DNA of 64,000 bases from Lamellibrachia columna. Taxonomy: Eukaryota > Annelida > Polychaeta > Sabellida > Siboglinidae. The notes under the pieces were generated by a model that was not told the origin of the DNA, did not search any database, and worked only from the letters and a program-made list of their open reading frames with translations. Below, piece by piece: positions 1-9,717 of this stretch. Made by a program: the position numbers and the translations under genes. The stretch covers positions 36,609,527 to 36,673,526 of the forward strand of contig OY759271.1 of NCBI GenBank assembly GCA_963662155.1. Reading direction: 5' to 3'. Numbering within the stretch: the stretch's first letter is position 1; each line of letters opens with the position of its first letter.

Positions 1-10
1 CTGGCGGTAT

Positions 11-37
11 AACTATCGCAATAGTATTGCGATAGTT
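11..37. repeat. Perfect short inverted repeat
   Basis: Two 11-nt arms (aactatcgcaa at 11-21 and its exact complement at 27-37) flank a 5-nt loop. Related 'attgcgat/attgcaat' motifs continue to about position 75. No function is evident; it may be the edge of a foldback element cut by the window start. Confidence 0.7.
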
Positions 38-193
38 TCATAGCTATTGCGATGCTATTGCAATAGTATCATGGGATAGTATCGAATAATCAGGAAAACA
101 GTCCCAAACCATAATAATTATTGATGTGTAGCGCCACCAGGTGGCCTTGGAGGCAATTGATTAAAATGGTGAATCCGTGAATGACGATCCTCT

Positions 194-263
194 GGTCGAC
201 GATTGATGATGTCAGGTCGACGATTGATGATGTCTGGTCGACGATTGATGATGTTAGGTCGAT
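194..263. repeat. 21-bp tandem repeat, about 3.3 copies
   Basis: Units start at 194, 215 and 236, each beginning ggtcgacgattgatgatgt, followed by a partial copy. Each unit contains a GTCGAC palindrome. Confidence 0.85.
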
Positions 264-304
264 GACGCAGTAGAATTACCAAATAAAGGTGAACAAGGTT
301 TAAC

Positions 305-655
305 GAGACAATATATAACAATATTGCCATCCAATGCACTGGTCCAGATGACAAGTGGGCGATGAAGGCACTGGTTTATCGAACAATTGTTCATCTATGT
401 TCATCTATGTTCATCTATGTTCATCTATGTTCATCTATGTTCATCTATGTTCATCTATGTTCATCTATGTTTATCTATGTTCGTCTATAACCCGAACTTC
501 TGAAATATTTCTCAACCATGTTTTTAAACACATTCACGCTGCTAGCATTTACACAATATGTTGATTCATTTATTGTCCTCTGTGATAATTAGTACTTCCT
601 TATATCCAATCTAAACTGATCCTTTACTAATGTTACCTCATATCCTCTACATATT
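305..655 (-). mobile_element. CR1-like LINE 3'-end fragment
   Basis: The segment matches the 3' part of the LINE at 37.7-39.3 kb in the same orientation. Shared parts are the 3'-UTR block ('gccatccaa...ccagatg.caagtgg...ttatcga') and then the C-terminal coding block ('tttttaaacacattcacgctgctagca', 'ttattgtcctctgtga'). It is 5'-truncated near 655. A 10-bp tandem repeat has expanded inside its 3' UTR at 390-479. Confidence 0.75.
390..488. repeat. 10-bp tandem repeat (ttcatctatg)n
   Basis: There are nine near-perfect copies at 390-479 plus one degenerate copy. It lies in the 3' UTR of the LINE fragment, at the place where the full-length relative at 37.9 kb has a single 'gttcatctac'. It therefore arose by local expansion after insertion. 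Confidence 0.9.
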
Positions 656-1429
656 TGCGAACAGTATCACAGTGACACAAGTAACCCAGCTGATTTGTTT
701 GCCAACTGGCGTTTCCATCGATAGTTCATTCGACGATAACTAGCCATATATTCCAGGGTCTGATTCTCAAAAGAGCCGTAAAACAAGAGTTGCCTGCACT
801 CCCGCTGCAACATAGATTTCTTGATATTTACTTTTTAATTGAATCATCAGCTAATGATTTCATAACATCAAGCAACATTGTAGGTGTTCGTTATATTAGA
901 AAAACGGTTTTTACCATGGATGGTTGCAGTAAATCTGGGGAAGTTTTTAATAAGTAATACACTTCTACTTTCTCCCATTCCAATTGAATTACTGACATTT
1001 GACATGTGTACATGTTGTATATTTTATTTTCATTTGGAAATAAAGAACTGATTTGATTTGATAAATAAGTAATATACCAAACAGGGGCATCCGGAATCAA
1101 ACAGGCTAACAATAACATAATGTATTATTTAGGGAATAATACACTGTTTGTTGATGTCAGTCGAGTGACATTAACTAACAATATGTTATTCCCGTTTTAT
1201 AACGGTTAATTAACACTTCAGCACACTTTTTCACTTACTACGTTTGTAAATATTCTGCTGGGCCGGTTTCAAGAACTATTCGTACCGTTCGAAGGAACTG
1301 AGGCGGACGTTTGACACAGATTACGTAAATCATTACAATCACAGAAAACATGCAGAGCGTTCGAACAATCGTGAGTCTACGCCAAACGTGCGTGTTCGGT
1401 CGCGTTCAAAATTATTCAAACGTCAGATA
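656..1429. other. No gene recognised; possible old LINE tail
   Basis: The stretch is AT-rich. Around 985-1035 the run 'tgttgtatattttattttcatttggaaataaag' type sequence (abbreviated here to its aataaag core) resembles a LINE 3' UTR ending in a polyadenylation signal. No conserved coding is visible on either strand. Confidence 0.3.
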
Positions 1430-1561
1430 GATTCTTAGAACGAGGCTACCGTGTGTTATCTGGATGGATATATCACGGTAAGATGCTCTAGACCAATCAA
1501 GTAATCCTATTACTGCGATATATCCATCCAGATAACGCACTGCAGCCTCGTTCTGAGAATC
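1430..1561. repeat. 45-bp-arm imperfect inverted repeat
   Basis: Arm 1 (1430-1474) and arm 2 (1517-1561) are complementary except for four positions, and are separated by a 42-nt loop. The arms share the core ttatctggatggatatatc. This would fold into one long hairpin, as a foldback MITE or a hairpin-RNA source would. No clear target-site duplication is visible. Confidence 0.8.
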
Positions 1562-2004
1562 GTATGTTAAACATAAGTTGGTGATCGTCAAGTGGATATC
1601 AGCACGGCCAGTCGTTGTATAAATTACGCCATATATCAGTGTGTTTCCACAACCATGTACTGTTGTACTGAAAATGATTAGTGAGATATATTGTAGATGA
1701 ACGAAACACACCGAAAATTACAATAAATCCCAAACATCCCAAAATATGCTCTTAGTCAACAATATTTGTGTCAATCATCTTATAATTTTACACAGGTGTT
1801 CATAACTAAATACAAAGCAACCCCTTAAGATTAATTAAGTGATAACATGTTTTGCCTAAAAAATACAATATTTTTCTGTCAATATGTTTTAGACGGTATC
1901 ATATATAAAGTATTAAATAAATTACATACCAATGTGTTTGTATCAATCTATGCTTAGCATAAAGAATTATATAGACATTTACGTACCTTTACTCCAAGAA
2001 GTTC
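1562..2004. other. AT-rich, nothing recognised
   Basis: No ORF, RNA gene or repeat boundary is visible in this stretch. Confidence 0.5.
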
Positions 2005-2336
<332 letters not shown>

Positions 2337-3429
2337 TAAGATCAAGTGTACCATCAACGGAACCCATTGCTAAGATATCTGACCCGATCAACCCATGTCG
2401 CTAACCATTAGCGACGACCACTAATTGCCATGTCATTGGTGATAATATGGATCCACATTGCAATCAACTGTTTATAGTGATATCTTAGAAATGTAGACGA
2501 CATTCACATTGGTTAGGTGCGTGTCAATAGCTGGTAGTTAGCCCGCCATGTGTGACACAGGAATGGGTTCAGGCTTTCTCAACATTAAATGTGTGATATC
2601 TTCATGTAGGAACCACAAATCAACTATAAGCTGGCACACACGCACGCACGCGCATACAACCACGCATGCACGATCGCACACGCGCGCACACATATACACG
2701 CACACACACGTTTTTTGTACATTAATTAATTAATTAATTCATTCATTCATCTTTGAATTCATAAAATAACTGAAATAAAATTACTTTATTTACAGCTAAT
2801 CTTGCTAATTTTCCTATTTTCGAGAATTTACGACAACCATCCATGATAAAACCGTTTTTAGTAGAACGGATGCCTAAAATGTTGGATAATGTTTTGAAAT
2901 TATTAACTGATGGTTCAATTAACAAGAAACTACCAAGAAACCTATGTTGTAGAGGGAGTGCAACGAAAGTCTTAATTTCCAGAAGAGCCCCAGGACTAAT
3001 AGTTGAATGGATGACCTGCAAAGCTCAATGTTTAGCTGGTAATTCTTCTGTGAAGATCGTCTCACTTTATCCGGTGGGGGACTGCTTAAAAGTCATGCGC
3101 TGTGCCGCAGACACCGGTTGACTGATTACAGATGAACGTTATATCGACGATAATATGCGACTTTACTGCCACTTAAAACTGCACCCGGTCTCTACTGAAG
3201 CACAGCTGAATAACAGTAAACGAGAATGACACCTCCCATTCAAGGCATCCACATGTGCAATGTATAGTTAATGGCTTAACTGACTGCACAACAGTGCCAC
3301 CTTGTGATCAACAGTGCCACCTTGTGATCAATAGTTCTCTTATCTTCCGCAAGTGCTTGCTGACTTTCGTTTTGTTTGTATTTAGCGTATACTGTATCTG
3401 TATTGAAAACATCTTCCAGTATCACCAAA
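2337..3429. other. Mostly unique DNA, unassigned ORF at 2843-3121
   Basis: A CA-rich patch (about 2637-2712) and (ATTA/ATTC)n (about 2725-2750) are present. A 92-codon plus-strand ORF (2843-3121) begins with a normal ATG and is overlapped by an ORF on the other strand. Its product has no motif I recognise. A 20-bp direct duplication (acagtgccaccttgtgatca) lies at about 3291-3330. Confidence 0.35.
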
Positions 3430-3605
3430 CAATCATTCACATGGAACCCCCAAGAGAAACGAAGAAACACTTGATGATGAGACCTTGACGCGGAAATTAA
3501 GAGGATGGGTTACACCTGGAATGAAATCACGAAAATGGCACAAAAGTGATGTCTGCCTCGGTTGTATAGCATCCGCGAGATAGCGCCACTGTTTGCTATG
3601 ATCAC
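3430..3605 (+). pseudogene. LINE ORF2 C-terminal fragment (RTE/L2-like)
   Basis: Read with frame changes, the plus strand gives a 'PRET.K' block and then LDAEIKRMGYTWNEITKMAQK. This is the characteristic end of RTE/L2-like LINE ORF2 proteins, downstream of the 'GRPRETWRR' block. A stop and at least one frameshift break it. The gypsy element is inserted just downstream at 3634. Family assignment rests on this motif only. Confidence 0.5.
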
Positions 3606-3629
3606 CGGAGGCCAGACAAGAGTATCGAC

Positions 3630-3633
3630 ACGT
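3630..3633. other. Target-site duplication, left (ACGT)
   Basis: ACGT immediately precedes the 5' LTR (TGTAAG...) and is repeated at 11613-11616 immediately after the 3' LTR (...CTTACA). A 4-6 bp duplication is expected of a retroviral-type integrase. Confidence 0.85.
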
Positions 3634-4516
3634 TGTAAGGTTTGGTCAGCCTAAAATTGTAAGAACAGAGATAGTGGTCATTGCAGACATATTTAATCAA
3701 TGATTTAACGCTAGCATAAAGAAAACCCAGGTTGATACAACTTATGTAAGGCAAACTAGTTTCTGGCCAGTTTGCAGCTTTGCTTATTGTTTAGTATACA
3801 CAGTAGGGAGGGGTAGAGTCGCCCCGACTGTAATAATAACTGGACTGTCAAACGGGAGATATGTTTACCCGATTTAGAATGCAGGCCATGAGAAACTAGT
3901 TTAGTTGGCAACTGACCGTCCCCAAGGACACAAGAAGGTCTCCAGTCCTGGGGAGGTTCAGAAGGTGACCCGATACCTTGCATACGACGGTCATTTCCAG
4001 CATGTACGGGGATGACGGTTGTATATGGACATCGGCCAATAACGGCTTTCTCGATTTCCTAAAATGGTTAACCGCGCCTCCACTGAGGCGGGGTTCTTCA
4101 GAAAGCTCTGGTATAAATAGGCCAGAAATAGACTCATAAAGCAACGGGTGCGCGCGATCTAAATTACCACGCAGCTCGTTCAATTTGGACTCAAAATTAT
4201 CGGCTAGGATGGGCCACGCCGGCCCATACCTACCTTACCATTAGAAAACTAAATTTATTGAAGACTTTTAAATGTTAAATGGGAGACACAAGAACAGTGG
4301 TAGAGAGACCAGTCTATGTTGTACGATCTACACTTCTGCGTTAATAAAATCTTGCGAACCTGGAAGATGCGTTCACGGCTTATTATACCGATCTGATCGT
4401 CTGCGGTATTATCAGTAAGCAGCTAGACGATCTGGCGAGCGACAAAGACAATTACTACACAACTGTGAGTATTCTCAACGAATGCACGCGCCCTTAAGAG
4501 AAGCGAGAATCTTACA
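3634..4516 (+). repeat. 5' LTR of gypsy element
   Basis: It is 883 bp, starts TGTAAG and ends CTTACA (perfect 6-bp inverted termini with TG...CA ends). It contains TATAAA at 4112-4117 and AATAAA at 4343-4348, which places U3 at about 3634-4140, then R and U5. An antisense 95-codon ORF is present in both LTRs but has no recognised product. Confidence 0.97.
4112..4117 (+). promoter_or_regulatory. LTR TATA box
   Basis: TATAAA sits in 'ctggtataaataggcc'. It is 231 bp upstream of the LTR AATAAA, a spacing consistent with a U3 core promoter and a transcription start near 4140-4145. The start point is inferred. Confidence 0.6.
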
Positions 4517-4676
4517 CTGGCGAGACGCACCAGCGATTTTTTTTAACGCACAAGACTGTTAAAACGTACACTGGCGAGACGCACGACCGATTTTTTTTTA
4601 ACGCACAATGCTTTTAAACGTACACTGGCGAGAGGCACCAGCGATTTTTTTTTTTGACGTTCAAGACTGTTAAAAC
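4513..4676 (+). repeat. Primer-binding region with triplicated ~54-bp unit
   Basis: Three copies (4513-4566, 4567-4620, 4621-4676) each start tacactggcgaga and contain a T8-T11 run. A fourth, decayed copy is visible around 4808-4855. The first copy straddles the LTR end (4516), so its tggcgagacgcacc is the expected tRNA primer-binding site, starting TGG opposite the tRNA CCA. I cannot name the tRNA with confidence. Confidence 0.7.
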
Positions 4677-4967
4677 GTACACTGACTAGTGTCCAGAGAC
4701 TTTCCAATGAACCATTGACGTTGTGTGCACTGTCACGATGCTGACGAACCACCACCGAATTACAGAATGTAAAGTACGTCGTTTCAACGTACCGTATGGC
4801 ACACCACCTACGATTTTTTTTACTTATAACTTCGTTCAGACGTACATTGGCGCTGAGCCAACGTGAAACTGACAGTGATGTCACCGAATATTGACTGACT
4901 CCATGATTGACTTTTACTACGTAAAACGTGTATTTGCTACGTGACGATCAAAACACACACACACACG

Positions 4968-5960
4968 ATGGATCCAGCACAATTTCAAAACTATACGATC
5001 GGACTTGCTCAGCAGGAAACGGAACGTCGTGCTATCCAAACCACCCGCGAACAAATACGTGATTTAATCAGACAAACACAGACTTGTGATGGTTCCTCTA
5101 CATCGGCAGTACGTAATTGGATCCGTGACGTGACTTTAGCTTTTAATCAAGTCGGTGCAGCCAGCATCATCGAAATAGCGTCTAAAACTGTCTCTGGTCC
5201 GCTCCGATTTGAGTTGGAACGTTTCATCGAAAGAACAATAGCGGCAAATCAAATCGGCCGAGCCGCCATTCCATGGCCAGACTTGCGTGATCATTTGGCT
5301 AGCAACTTTCTTAACATCGACGAAACCGCTGCATTACGTGACGAACTTGACAAGGTGCGTCAGAGCGCGTACGAACCCACGCAACAGTTTGTCCGACGCT
5401 TCCGAGACATTAGTGACATTTGCTACCCAAGCGGCTTACGAAATCCCGACCAAGAATCCGTTCTGATCCGTACATTTGCCCGAGGGTTAACATCTGATAG
5501 CCTCGCACGACAGCTGATCGAACAGGCAGCGCCTACTTCGCTTGACGAAGCGATTACAGCTACAATACGGTTCTGTGAACGTAACGACGCGTATAGCCGC
5601 CTGGGACGAAACGAATCGCCGATGGAAATAGGAGCCGCCAACGTCTCCAACTCCAAGACAACGGAGCCCCTGGTTGCGATGGTCGACTCACTGGCTTCCA
5701 CGGTTCAAAAGCTGGCAACGAAGCTGGCGAAGATCGAGGCCAGACACGACCGACGCCCCCCGCCGACAACCACCCGTCGCTACATGCCGACGCCTGGCAG
5801 TGAGAACGACAGACGCGTGCCTCGTGACGCCGCCCGCCGGACGATATCGTGTTTCCATTGTGGGAAACTTGGACTTTATGCTCGTGTTTGTCGACTGCGC
5901 AACAGACATTCTCAGCCGTCGGGAAACGGGGTTGCGCCTCAGGTGTCACAAGCGAGGTAA
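4968..5960 (+). CDS. gag: Gag polyprotein of gypsy element
   Basis: This 330-residue protein forms the particle core that packages the element RNA. The start is the ATG at 4968 (MDPAQFQNY); a GTG 27 bp upstream is unlikely in a eukaryote. Residues about 50-210 have the helical, Arg/Glu-rich composition of a retrotransposon gag/capsid domain, including FVRRFRDISDICYP and VLIRTFARGL. A single nucleocapsid zinc knuckle lies at 295-308. It reads CFHCGKLGLYARVC, so the spacing is CX2CX4-X-X4C but the histidine position (303, codon CTT at 5874) is leucine. Translation ends at TAA 5958. A frameshift heptamer at 5921-5927 diverts some ribosomes into pol. The protein is very probably structural; whether the altered knuckle still binds RNA is unknown. 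Confidence 0.93.
   Translation: MDPAQFQNYTIGLAQQETERRAIQTTREQIRDLIRQTQTCDGSSTSAVRNWIRDVTLAFNQVGAASIIEIASKTVSGPLRFELERFIERTIAANQIGRAAIPWPDLRDHLASNFLNIDETAALRDELDKVRQSAYEPTQQFVRRFRDISDICYPSGLRNPDQESVLIRTFARGLTSDSLARQLIEQAAPTSLDEAITATIRFCERNDAYSRLGRNESPMEIGAANVSNSKTTEPLVAMVDSLASTVQKLATKLAKIEARHDRRPPPTTTRRYMPTPGSENDRRVPRDAARRTISCFHCGKLGLYARVCRLRNRHSQPSGNGVAPQVSQAR
5921..5927 (+). promoter_or_regulatory. Putative -1 frameshift slippery site GGGAAAC
   Basis: In the gag frame the bases read tcG GGA AAC (Ser-Gly-Asn), the canonical X XXY YYZ arrangement. A -1 slip gives GGG AAA CGG..., which enters the pol frame exactly. It lies 30 bp before the gag stop. About 8 nt downstream a short stem (GCCTC 5936-5940 with GAGGT 5954-5958) can form; I see no stronger structure by eye. 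Confidence 0.8.
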
Positions 5961-8900
5961 GCGGTCGACCCACGGTCAGTTTGATAGTATCTGGCGTCAG
6001 ACTGACCGTTCTAGTCGACACAGGAGCCAGCGTGTCACTTTTGAGGCGTAATGTATTCGACCAAATCATTCAGAAAACTCATCGTGTGCATGTCTTGGAA
6101 AAGTCTGGTCCATTGCAGGGTTTGGGAGGCATGTCTCTTAAAGTTTGTGGTAAAACTCAGATATCAGTCGCTGGTATTCACTCCCCTCTAGAAGTTGTCG
6201 TCTGCGACACACTGCCGCATGACATGATTTTGGGAGATACTTCCCTGCGAAATGGCAGAAGTATCATTGATTTGGCTAAAAATGAATTAACATGGTATTC
6301 TAAGAAATGGCCGTTAAGACAGCATTCCAAAAGTGGCTACGCAAGCATAGGTCCTATTGCACCAGAAACGGGAAATTCCAAAATTAACCATTTAATACGT
6401 CAAAACGCGGACTGTTTCTCAGCACGGGGTGAGCGAAACGGCGCTTGTAACACAAATGCTTTACGCATCAAAACACATGGCCCACCCATATGCCAGAAAG
6501 CGTATCGCATGCCTTTAACCAAACGTGCAGTTGTTGACCAGATGCTTCGAGAAATGCTACACGATGAGATTATTCGCCCTAGCAATTCTGCATATAGCAG
6601 CCCGATTTTACTTGTTCCGAAGAAAGATGGTGATTCACGTTTATGTGTTGATTATCGCAAGTTGAATGCTGTCACCGAACAAGACGCATACCCCTTGCCG
6701 ATAATACAAGACATATTCGATTTAGTTGGAGGTAGTTCCATCTACTCCACACTCGATTTAAAGTCCTCCTATTGGCAGATGCCTGTAGCGGAGGCCGATA
6801 TACACAAAACTGCTTTCAGGTGCCACGCCGGCCATTTTGAATTTACCAAAGTGCCATTCGGCCTCAAATCGGCTCCAAATTTCTTCCAGAAAGAAATGAA
6901 TACAATCTTGGCTGATTTAATCGGGAAGTGTGTTTTTGTGTATATCGATGACATTTTAGTGTTCAGCAAAAATGAGACGGATTATATCCGTCATTTACAA
7001 CTCGTTTTTGACAGACTAAGAAATGCGGGGCTCAAACTAAAACCAACTAAATGTGCGTTTGGTTTGCCGGAGGTTAAATTATTAGGTTATGTTCTTAATG
7101 CAGACGGTATTAAAACAGACCCAGACAAAGTAGCAGTAATTGCTAATCTCTTACCGCCCACTACGGTTAAGGAAACACGGTCCTTTTTAGGAATGTGTAA
7201 TTACTATCGAAATTCCTTACCAAATTATGCGACAGTGGCAGAACCTTTAATCGCCCTGACGCGGGGGAATGTCAGATTTACCTGGGATGACCACAAACAA
7301 ACCGCCTTCGACGAACTGAAACGACTGTTGACGTCATCGCATGTGATGGCAGCGCCTGATTTAAACAGACCGTACAAATTATATACCGATGCTTGCGACT
7401 ATGCTATCGGTGGGATATTGGTTCAGGAATCAGTTGACGGCATCGAGAAAGTTATCCAATATGTGAGTCACACGTTGTCACCCACACAACGCAAGTGGGC
7501 GACAATAGAGAAAGAAGCATTTGCGGTCGTTTTTTCAATCCTGAAGTTACGTCCATACTTGTATGGCGCTCAGTTTAGCGTCTACACAGATCACAAACCC
7601 TTACTAAGTCTGTTCACAAAAGCTTTTAACAACACCAAAATACAAAGGTGGGGTGTGTTACTGGCCGAGTATGGAACAACCATTTCTTATCGCACTGGCC
7701 GTAATAACATCAGAGCCGATATGTTGTCACGAATAAGACAAAATGACCACAGTGACATTGCCGTGTTTGATATTGATGACGTGGACGATCGAGACACGAT
7801 AACAACTGATGACGACATTTCTGATCTCCTGCCCTTAATCCACGACGGACTAGACCTCCATGCAGTCGCTTTAGCACAACACAAAGAGTTCCCCGAGTTA
7901 TGGTTAGCTGCGGATACCAATGATGACTATGAGATTGTTAGCGGTGTATTGTACAGTGTGAGACCTCCTTACATACACGCCCCGTCGTATCACCGATTGA
8001 TTCTCCCAACTGCCTACCGCCAGACAGTTATAGACCGGGCCCACAAAGAATGTGGCCACCAGGGTCATTGGAAGACTGTACGACGTCTTACGGAAGCATA
8101 TGTATGGCCAGGAATGCGTAAACACGTTCAACAACGGTTACGTCAATGTGCCCTATGCTTGACACACAATCGCCATCCTCAGCGTCACCCCATAGGACAA
8201 ATGCCTTTTGGTTCATACCCCATGGAGTTCGTCGCCGCCGACCTCATTGGCCCGTTTACCGAGTCTCATAATGGCAACAAATACATTCTCACCATAATCG
8301 ATTTCTGTACCGGTTGGGCCGAGGCCATACCGATTCCCACCAAATCTAACCAAGCAGTTTGGGACGCGTTTTCAAACGGGTTTATCTGCCGTCATGGCGT
8401 TTGCCGTGTTCTTTTGACAGACCATGGAGCTGAGTTTACAGCTTTAGCTTTCGAACGCTACCTAAGCCAGATAGGTATTGAACATCGCATGTCCACTCCG
8501 GCACATCCTCAATCTAATGGTAAAATCGAAAGATTCAACAGGACTCTTAAACAGATGATCCAGAAGGCTGTAAACAATCAACCCTCCCGATGGGAAGAGG
8601 TGTTAAATGATGTTCTATTGGCATATCGTGCGTCCGTTTCGACGACAACTGGTTACACGCCGCATTTTTTAATGACAGGCAGACATTTACGAATGCCTAT
8701 GCAGAAGGCATTACGCGCTTCCAATGAAAACGAATTTGGGAATCGGTTGGACACGCTAGCTACAGCGTTAAAGATAGCTCGTTCTATGACAGAAGACAGT
8801 CGTAAACATAACAGAGACAGATTAGCTCAGAAAGCTAAGGCACACGATATTTCGCCCGGAGATTCAGTAATGATTAAATCCGAAGAACGTTTAACATTAA

Positions 8901-9511
8901 CTGCCAGGTGGAATCCTAGATGGACCGTCACACGAGTCCGAGGCCCTGTTATTTATGTCCACAATCAGCAGACGGGAAAGTCAAAAGTTCTCAATGCGGA
9001 GAAAGTCAGAATAGTAGACCCAAATCAAAACTGGGACACCTGCAATCCTCGACCCGTACGTAAACAAGCCCGGCCGGCCCAACCACGCTGTACGAGGTCA
9101 GATACACCCCATGACGCTGATCCCGTTGATCCCAACGGGTCGTCTAATTACCATCTGGGACAAAGTGGCCACACTACACAACGCGGTACAGCACCAGGCA
9201 CCCCCCATCTGGATGACCCAGATAGTCGCGACCAGCCGTCTCGTTATCGTCTGGGCCACAACGAGGACAGGAGCCATCCTCTGAGACAATCACGTGTGAC
9301 AACACACACAACGCCACGTAAACATGGGACCCGCATGCTAAGGAAGTTGTCCCGACGCGGACAGCTGGCTGCAGACCAGTCTGATGATGGACTCGAGGCG
9401 GACCTTGAAATTAAACACCTCAGAAAACGGAAGAGCGAGGCGCCCACAGAGTTCTTGCAGAAACGCGCTAGGCAAGAATGCATTGCTTTAGTCATGGCCT
9501 TTACACAATAA
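5921..9511 (+). CDS. pol: Pol polyprotein: PR-RT-RNase H-integrase
   Basis: Pol copies the element RNA into DNA and inserts it. The frame is open from at least 5849 (GTG, no ATG) and is -1 relative to gag, so I place its translated start at the slippery site; the residue numbers below count from 5849. The aspartic protease active site DTGA is at 57-60 (6017). The RT has LCVDYRKLNAV, STLDLKSSYWQ, KVPFGLKSAPNFF and catalytic YIDD at 365-368 (6941). RNase H begins near 510 with TDACDYAIGG (Asp514), EKEAFAVV and TDHKPL. The integrase has an HHCC zinc domain (HKECGHQGH...CALC, His732), and DD35E residues Asp798, Asp858 and Glu894. A C-terminal stretch after about 1000 binds as in GPY/F-type tails and then becomes a low-complexity Pro/Arg/Asp-rich extension. 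It has no internal stops and all catalytic residues are present. Confidence 0.96.
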   Translation, partial: GKRGCASGVTSEVSGRPTVSLIVSGVRLTVLVDTGASVSLLRRNVFDQIIQKTHRVHVLEKSGPLQGLGGMSLKVCGKTQISVAGIHSPLEVVVCDTLPHDMILGDTSLRNGRSIIDLAKNELTWYSKKWPLRQHSKSGYASIGPIAPETGNSKINHLIRQNADCFSARGERNGACNTNALRIKTHGPPICQKAYRMPLTKRAVVDQMLREMLHDEIIRPSNSAYSSPILLVPKKDGDSRLCVDYRKLNAVTEQDAYPLPIIQDIFDLVGGSSIYSTLDLKSSYWQMPVAEADIHKTAFRCHAGHFEFTKVPFGLKSAPNFFQKEMNTILADLIGKCVFVYIDDILVFSKNETDYIRHLQLVFDRLRNAGLKLKPTKCAFGLPEVKLLGYVLNADGIKTDPDKVAVIANLLPPTTVKETRSFLGMCNYYRNSLPNYATVAEPLIALTRGNVRFTWDDHKQTAFDELKRLLTSSHVMAAPDLNRPYKLYTDACDYAIGGILVQESVDGIEKVIQYVSHTLSPTQRKWATIEKEAFAVVFSILKLRPYLYGAQFSVYTDHKPLLSLFTKAFNNTKIQRWGVLLAEYGTTISYRTGRNNIRADMLSRIRQNDHSDIAVFDIDDVDDRDTITTDDDISDLLPLIHDGLDLHAVALAQHKEFPELWLAADTNDDYEIVSGVLYSVRPPYIHAPSYHRLILPTAYRQTVIDRAHKECGHQGHWKTVRRLTEAYVWPGMRKHVQQRLRQCALCLTHNRHPQRHPIGQMPFGSYPMEFVAADLIGPFTESHNGNKYILTIIDFCTGWAEAIPIPTKSNQAVWDAFSNGFICRHGVCRVLLTDHGAEFTALAFERYLSQIGIEHRMSTPAHPQSNGKIERFNRTLKQMIQKAVNNQPSRWEEVLNDVLLAYRASVSTTTGYTPHFLMTGRHLRMPMQKALRASNENEFGNRLDTLATALKIARSMTEDSRKHNRDRLAQKAKAHDISPGDSVMIKSEERLTLTARWNPRWTVTRVRGPVIYVHNQQTGKSKVLNAEKVRIVDPNQNWDTCNPRPVRKQARPAQPRCTRSDTPHDADPVDPNGSSNYHLGQSGHTTQRGTAPGTPHLDDPDSRDQPSRYRLGHNEDRSHPLRQSRVTTHTTPRKHGTRMLRKLSRRGQLAADQSDDGLEADLEIKHLRKRKSEAPTEFLQKRARQECIALVMAFTQ

Positions 9512-9717
9512 TCACACACACGTATACATATATTCAGAAACAAACCTTATACTGCTCCACTGGTTGAACACACATAAGTTTGCTCTAAAATCAGACATGA
9601 GTAGAAAAACAAATACTTATACTAATGACTGAACCGATTAGGGCGCATACCTGTCATTCAGTAACAAGACACCGACACACGCGTCAACCTACCCTGTGAC
9701 ACTACCCCACCACCCCG

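Noticed and set aside
3756..4183. Antisense 95-codon and 75-codon ORFs in the LTRs (also at 10852-11279)
   Set aside because: Identical in both LTRs because the LTRs are identical, so duplication is not evidence of selection; no motif is recognised.
5862..5868. First GGGAAAC as slippery site
   Set aside because: In the gag frame it reads GGG AAA C.., so tandem slippage of XXY YYZ is not possible there; the 5921 copy is in frame.
5560..6069. 169-codon minus-strand ORF inside gag/pol
   Set aside because: Shadow of the gag-pol overlap; no motif.
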